A DNA stretch of 6,589 bases from Acidimicrobiia bacterium (GTDB taxonomy: Bacteria; Actinomycetota; Acidimicrobiia; Acidimicrobiales; AC-14), in NCBI GenBank assembly GCA_019243595.1, contig JAFAUA010000205.1:1-6589 (forward strand), given 5' to 3'. Under the pieces are notes generated by a model. It did no database searches, had not been told where the DNA came from, and worked only from the letters and a program-made list of their open reading frames with translations. A program made the translations under genes and the position numbers. Below are positions 5,605 to 6,589 of the stretch, one piece after another (position 1 is the stretch's first letter; each line of letters begins with the position of its first letter).

Positions 5605-6047
5605 GACTCCGTCCCTTCCCAATTCCCTCCGCGCGCCAACCTACTGCTGCAATCTCCCGTGCGCCCTGGGCGAATCGTTCACGGTCAAGCCGCGTTGCCG
5701 TCACCGCTGCACAACCCCCTCGCCACCTGTCGTCGTTACTGTCCTCACAAGTGGTCGATGGTGCAGGCCGACCCTCCAAACCCTTCGCGCTGGCCTGCCC
5801 ACGACCACAGGACGCGATGATGGCCCACAGCCCCACCGCCGAAACGCCCGACGCCCCCCGGCTGCGCCGTGACGGGCAGCGGGACGGCGGCGACGGGTTG
5901 AGCCTCGTTCGCAGTATCACCCCGCGGCATCGTTGAACCACACAGCCGCACCACACGGGCCACCAGCAGGCCGGGTTCCGGTCCGGGCGCGGTTGGCGGC
6001 GCGGCCATCGGGGTACGCCGGGGAACAGAGGTTCCCGAGGAGGCCGC
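5605..6047. other. Intergenic region, no gene recognised
   Basis: These 443 bases separate the minus-strand small ORFs from the plus-strand iron permease gene and should hold divergent promoters. Open frames exist on both strands but are rich in Arg, Pro and Gly, lack a sustained third-position bias or known motifs, and run into real genes in the wrong frame. A minus-strand frame from about 5720 towards the zinc-binding gene has a GTG start but mixed codon endings, so I do not call it. No tRNA, CRISPR or intrinsic terminator was found. No convincing -10/-35 pair was seen. Confidence 0.5.
6021..6043 (+). promoter_or_regulatory. Hairpin abutting the Shine-Dalgarno of the iron permease gene
   Basis: GGGAAC (6021-6026) pairs perfectly with GTTCCC (6031-6036) around the loop AGAG. 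GAGGAGG, a strong ribosome binding site, starts at 6037, the next base, and lies four bases before the GTG start at 6048. The stem does not cover the site itself, so it could hold the site exposed, guard the 5' end of the message, or be a DNA-level operator half-site pair. The function is inferred from position. Confidence 0.4.
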
Positions 6048-6464
6048 GTGAACAGCATCCACATGCCGAGTGAGGTCAGCAACAGACGACTTGGCTTCTT
6101 CGACCGGTTCGCCGGTCGTTCCTCCGCCGTGGCGAGCCGCGCACCGTTCTTCGCTGCCTGCGTGCTGTTGATTGTCGTGTGGGCCCCGACGGTGGCCTTC
6201 CTGAGCTTCGACACCTGGCAACTGCTCATCAACACGGCGACCACCATCGTCACCTTCCTATTGGTCGCTTTGTTGCAGAACTCACAGACCCGCAACGACC
6301 AGGCCACCCAGCACAAGCTGAACGCCATCGCCGACGGCTTGGCGGATCTCATGGAGCGGTTTGCCGAGTACACCGAATGCAAGGACCTGCACAAGGAGAT
6401 CCACGAGCTGAAGACTGCGGTGGGCCTGGAGGACCGAGAGTCCACGACCCGGTCGGTGGCGTGA
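6048..6464 (+). CDS. Low-affinity iron permease family small membrane protein
   Basis: The 138-residue protein matches the bacterial low-affinity iron permease family (Iron_permease, PF04120) in its key motifs: FFDRFAGRSSAVASRAPFF (17-35), a first membrane helix (about 35-52), DTWQLLINTATTIVTFLLVALLQNSQ (55-80) with a second helix, and NDQATQHKLNAIADGLADLME (83-103), a typical amphipathic follow-on. The C-terminus (104-138) is charged and includes C111, H115 and H119. Members occur widely in bacteria, and the iron role is named from family similarity, not shown here. Start GTG 6048 is favoured over ATG 6063 because GAGGAGG at 6037-6043 is close by (four bases), while the ATG is 19 bases from it. 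The stop overlaps a possible GTG start of the next gene, so the two may be co-translated. Confidence 0.85.
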   Translation: MNSIHMPSEVSNRRLGFFDRFAGRSSAVASRAPFFAACVLLIVVWAPTVAFLSFDTWQLLINTATTIVTFLLVALLQNSQTRNDQATQHKLNAIADGLADLMERFAEYTECKDLHKEIHELKTAVGLEDRESTTRSVA

Positions 6465-6589
6465 ACTCGTCTCGGCCTATGCCCAGGACCACGACGCGCA
6501 CCGCCCTCGAGAGCGTCCGCGCCGTGGACGCGGTCTTCGCTCTCGCAGCCCTCGGCTATTGGGGATGGCACACCGGAGATGGCGTCGGG
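6461..6589 (+). CDS. DUF2568 (YrdB-like) membrane protein, 5' part only
   Basis: The window ends inside this gene, so only about 43 codons are seen. The GTG at 6461 overlaps the preceding TGA as GTGA, a typical coupling arrangement, and the frame also has an ATG at 6479, which is the other possible start; neither has a strong ribosome binding site. The visible product has a charged N-terminus, then AVDAVFALAALGYWGWHTGDG. The ALAALGYWGW segment is characteristic of the DUF2568 (YrdB-type) family of small multi-helix membrane proteins of unknown function. The assignment rests on this one segment. The gene probably forms an operon with the iron permease-family gene, but no functional link can be shown. 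Confidence 0.55.
   Translation, partial: MNSSRPMPRTTTRTALESVRAVDAVFALAALGYWGWHTGDGVG

Noticed and set aside
5751..5936. 61-codon plus-strand frame in the intergenic region
   Set aside because: No ribosome binding site, no known motif, poor third-position bias and an Arg/Pro-rich product.
6101..6118. Perfect 7-bp stem with a TTCG loop inside the iron permease gene
   Set aside because: It encodes the conserved family motif FDRFAGR, so the repeat is explained by the codons; no separate function is needed.
5417..6571. 384-codon minus-strand open frame covering the intergenic region and the iron permease gene
   Set aside because: It runs antisense to a gene with clear family motifs and overlaps the zinc-binding ORF in another frame; no known motif and mixed codon endings.

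Overview
The window is very GC-rich, with a strong G/C bias at third codon positions, GTG starts, and Tat, LytR-CpsA-Psr and actinobacterial-type envelope genes. This points to a high-GC actinobacterium. A deep lineage such as Acidimicrobiia would fit, but no rRNA or marker gene here fixes the taxonomy.

Layout. Bases 1-230 contain no convincing gene but hold an unusually dense run of stable hairpins. They begin with a GGGG/CCCC stem-loop followed by AAAACCGCGTAC. I read this as a structured non-coding RNA, most like the HEARO/omega-RNA class linked to IscB/IsrB elements, but no IscB or IsrB gene follows. A weak 67-codon ORF (250-453) comes next. A short intergenic stretch then carries two inverted repeats and a good -10 box placed so close to the next ATG that the transcript would be almost leaderless. 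The plus-strand envelope block follows: a TatB-like gene (545-949), an overlapping TatA-like gene (936-1214), an LCP-LytR_C cell-wall ligase-type protein (1346-2944), and, 7 bases later, a large polytopic membrane protein with a degraded alkaline-phosphatase-like outer domain (2952-5147).

Convergent to this block, on the minus strand, lie two small ORFs in the same reading frame separated by one TGA. One is a 70-residue Cys/His-rich putative zinc-binding protein (5392-5604). The other is a 72-residue ORF (5155-5373) whose first 21 residues resemble the start of an IS3-type transposase OrfB. About 440 bases without a convincing gene follow (5605-6047). The window ends with a plus-strand pair: a low-affinity iron permease-family small membrane protein (6048-6464) and the start of a DUF2568/YrdB-like membrane protein, possibly coupled through a GTGA overlap and cut by the window end.

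How it fits together. The Tat components export folded proteins. The LCP protein attaches glycopolymers to the wall. The AlkP-like membrane protein is tightly linked to the LCP gene and probably serves the same envelope process. No tatC is present, so the Tat system is incomplete within this window. The most unusual items are the orphan structured RNA at the left edge, the LCP plus metal-site-depleted AlkP membrane protein pair, and the chimeric-looking IS3-like small ORF.
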